Origin: Thermococcus pacificus
GTDB lineage: Archaea > Methanobacteriota_B > Thermococci > Thermococcales > Thermococcaceae
NCBI RefSeq assembly: GCF_002214485.1
Contig: NZ_CP015102.1
Span: 248,001-312,000 of the forward strand
Direction: 5' to 3'
DNA: 64,000 nt
In this document: piece by piece, positions 60,687 through 64,000 of the stretch
Layout: every line of letters begins with the position of its first letter
Numbering within the stretch: position 1 is the first letter of the stretch
Notes under the pieces: generated by a model
What the model saw: the letters and a program-made list of their open reading frames with translations, nothing else
The model's database searches: none
Told to the model about the DNA's origin: nothing
Translations under genes and position numbers: made by a program

Positions 60687-60967
60687 ACCTCCAGCTTCTT
60701 TAATTCTTCCCACATCTCGTTTTCAGCGAGCAGGGGCTCGATGGATATCCTCCTCGAGGCGCGCTTCATCTGGCCAAGGTACTTTGAGTCCGCCACAACA
60801 GCGTCGTAGCCAAGCTCCTCTATCTTATAAATCTTGAACCCACACCCGCGGAGCACCTCGGCCGCGTGCTCTATGAACTGAGGCCCCACGAGGATTATAT
60901 CCGGCTCAAGTCCCTCACTCTTGAGCTCATTAACAGCCTTGTGGAGGAGGTCTTTGAGCTCCTTCAT
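60683..60967 (-). CDS. Candidate family 4 (A-domain) encapsulin
   Basis: 94-aa protein ([59 protein letters not shown]). From memory it resembles the truncated HK97-type A-domain proteins called family 4 encapsulins, found in hyperthermophiles right after enzyme genes such as deoC, GAPDH or hydrogenases. Its ATG overlaps the deoC stop (ATGA), so both proteins are made together, as expected for a cargo-shell or scaffold pair. Whether it assembles, and into what, is unknown. Its 3' end overlaps the ECF S gene by 4 bp. Confidence 0.65.
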   Translation of the reverse strand: MKELKDLLHKAVNELKSEGLEPDIILVGPQFIEHAAEVLRGCGFKIYKIEELGYDAVVADSKYLGQMKRASRRISIEPLLAENEMWEELKKLEV

Positions 60968-61635
60968 TTCGATGCACCCTCCACAATCTTTACCCCGCTT
61001 GAGGTACCAATCCTCGTTGCTCCAGCCTCTATCATGGCAAGAGCCTGCTCGTAAGTCCTTATTCCGCCAGATGCCTTAACCCCCATCTCCGGGCCAACGG
61101 TCTTCCTCATCAATCTGACGTCCTCAACCGTTGCACCGCCCGTTCCAAAGCCGGTCGAGGTCTTAACGAAGTCCGCTCCGGCCTCCTTCGCCAGCTCGCA
61201 GGCCTTCACCTTCTCCTCCTCGGTGAGGTAGCAGGTCTCGATAATGACCTTGACCTTGGCGCCCTTTTCGTGGGCGACCCTGACGACCTCGGCTATGTCG
61301 TTCCTGACGTAGTCGTAGTCTTTATCCTTCAGCGCGCCGATGTTGATGACCATGTCGAGCTCGTCGGCACCGTCTTCAATGGCCCTCTTAGCCTCGAAGA
61401 CCTTAACTTCGGTTGGAGTTGCCCCGAGCGGAAAACCAATAACGCTCGCGACCTTGACGTCGGCGTTCTTTTCCCTCAGGTAATCCTTGGCGAGCTTGAC
61501 GCGGTAGGGGTTCACGCAAACGGCATAGAAGCCGTACTGTATGGCTTCGTCGCAGAGCTTCTTTATGTCCTCTTCAGTGGCGTAGGGCTTCAAGTTTGTA
61601 TGATCAATGTAGCGCGCAATCTCCCGAGCGTTCAT
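60964..61635 (-). CDS. deoC: Deoxyribose-phosphate aldolase
   Basis: 223-aa class I aldolase of 2-deoxyribose-5-phosphate, linking deoxynucleoside breakdown to glyceraldehyde-3-phosphate and acetaldehyde. Schiff-base lysine region [16 protein letters not shown], second lysine VKASGGIRT and the N-terminal [15 protein letters not shown] are clear. ATG 61635 follows GGTGGTCATTG; the TTG at 61638 is not used. Coupled to the 94-aa protein downstream. Confidence 0.95.
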   Translation of the reverse strand: MNAREIARYIDHTNLKPYATEEDIKKLCDEAIQYGFYAVCVNPYRVKLAKDYLREKNADVKVASVIGFPLGATPTEVKVFEAKRAIEDGADELDMVINIGALKDKDYDYVRNDIAEVVRVAHEKGAKVKVIIETCYLTEEEKVKACELAKEAGADFVKTSTGFGTGGATVEDVRLMRKTVGPEMGVKASGGIRTYEQALAMIEAGATRIGTSSGVKIVEGASK

Positions 61636-61725
61636 CAATGACCACCTAACATCGATAGCTCGGAAGAACTATTTAGCGTTTTCCCCTTCCTCCATGAAAA
61701 ACGAAGATACAAAGAACAGAATTTC

Positions 61726-62052
61726 TCAAAGGGAACCCTCCAGCTCTCTCAATACAGATACCAAGCGTTCCTCAACGCGGGGCTCGCCAAGATCCGGCCT
61801 AACCCTCCCCTCGGCTATCTCCTCAAGAACCTTAACCGCGTTGTCCCAGCTTTCTTCGAGGGTTTTTCCCTTGGGAATATGGTTTCTGAGCACGTGCCAC
61901 CTGCCAGTTTCCTCGGAATAAACGAGAACCCTCGGGATGTAGTCTAGGTCAAGAAAGGTGTTGTCAAGGCTCAGCTCAATCCTGAGGCCGTCTAACTCGA
62001 TGTAACCCTCCTCGCGGAGCCGCCTCTTCCAGTCCTTGGCAGTCATGGTCAT
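61726..62052 (-). CDS. Small hypothetical protein
   Basis: 108-aa protein (AKDWKRRLREEGYIELDGLR, YIPRVLVYSEETGRWHVLRN, EERLVSVLRELEGSL) with no family recognised; alpha/beta, charged. The TATA box CTTTTAAAC near 62070-62078 is only ~22-25 bp before the ATG, so the mRNA is likely leaderless. The first ATG is used; a second in-frame ATG follows 6 nt later. Between deoC and a CGP-CTERM gene. Confidence 0.65.
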   Translation of the reverse strand: MTMTAKDWKRRLREEGYIELDGLRIELSLDNTFLDLDYIPRVLVYSEETGRWHVLRNHIPKGKTLEESWDNAVKVLEEIAEGRVRPDLGEPRVEERLVSVLRELEGSL

Positions 62053-62082
62053 CGGTGAAAATCGGAAGGTGGGTTTAAAAGT

Positions 62083-64000
<1,918 letters not shown>

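Overview
The window is a stretch of a Thermococcus-type chromosome (Euryarchaeota, Thermococcales). Supporting this from the sequence: a complete 14-gene membrane-bound hydrogenase operon (mbhA-N), a tungsten-type glyceraldehyde-3-phosphate:ferredoxin oxidoreductase, the bifunctional archaeal FBP aldolase/phosphatase, pantoate kinase beside an ATP-dependent DNA ligase, a likely tetraether lipid synthase, a CGP-CTERM surface protein, a tRNA-Trp whose intron is a box C/D guide RNA, BRE/TATA promoters and GGTGA-type ribosome binding sites. From memory, the gene order resembles the TK2080-TK2164 part of Thermococcus kodakarensis; this was not checked by alignment.

Layout. 1-3.4 kb: gor (cut by the window edge) and fbp, both on the minus strand, each with a match to the Thermococcales glycolytic motif but on opposite sides of the TATA box. 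3.4-4.4 kb: tRNA-Trp, then an 0.8-kb gene-free, hairpin-rich tract with an IS200/IS605-like right-end remnant. 4.4-21.9 kb: mostly housekeeping genes: lrpA, an RNA m5U methyltransferase, a MinD-like ATPase, pyrE, a PrsW-like membrane protein, DNA ligase, pantoate kinase, an NhaC antiporter, type 4 uracil-DNA glycosylase, the tes operon, a DUF2139-like protein, lrgAB, a Tfx regulator, tRNA-Tyr, a class II aldolase and cobO. 22.0-25.7 kb: an accessory island ending at the 3' end of tRNA-His. It carries a YTH/EVE-like domain fused to a NucS/RecB-like nuclease, a coupled small protein, a broken integrase, a zinc-finger protein, a DUF302 protein and two more gene remnants. 25.8-34.4 kb: taw3, a lipoate ligase-like gene, an intergenic box C/D sRNA, a second hairpin-rich tract, signal peptidase, a TPR-like protein, a dipeptidase, a methyltransferase and an S9 peptidase. 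35.4-38.2 kb: a second, AT-richer accessory stretch with two orphan Dpp-type permeases, a 66-residue protein that may be PqqD-like, and a collapsed ABC exporter. 38.2-44.2 kb: phosphate transport, a phosphoesterase lipoprotein, a cupin, a tRNA methylthiotransferase and a TRAM protein. 44.4-52.7 kb: the mbh operon with two full SurR-type sites. 52.7-64 kb: three tandem ferritin-like genes, a THUMP protein, an ORC/Cdc6-like ATPase, trxB, an ornithine aminotransferase-like gene, an ECF S component, deoC with a coupled candidate family 4 encapsulin, a CGP-CTERM protein and the start of eno.

How it works together. Sugar metabolism (gor, fbp, eno) appears to be under the TGM/Tgr system. Ferredoxin reduced by enzymes such as GOR feeds MBH, which makes H2 and pumps ions; its promoter carries sulfur-response (SurR) signals. 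Transcripts are packed tightly: many operon genes overlap by 4 nt, and several convergent pairs overlap by 4-45 nt.

Best leads for new biology: the two-gene YTH/EVE-nuclease unit (22.08-23.29 kb), the deoC-coupled candidate family 4 encapsulin (60.68-60.97 kb), the remnant peptide-export or peptide-modification locus (35.4-38.2 kb), the two IS605-like end remnants without tnpB, and the tes-coupled 103-residue protein. All functions are inferred by reading the sequence; no database search was run.
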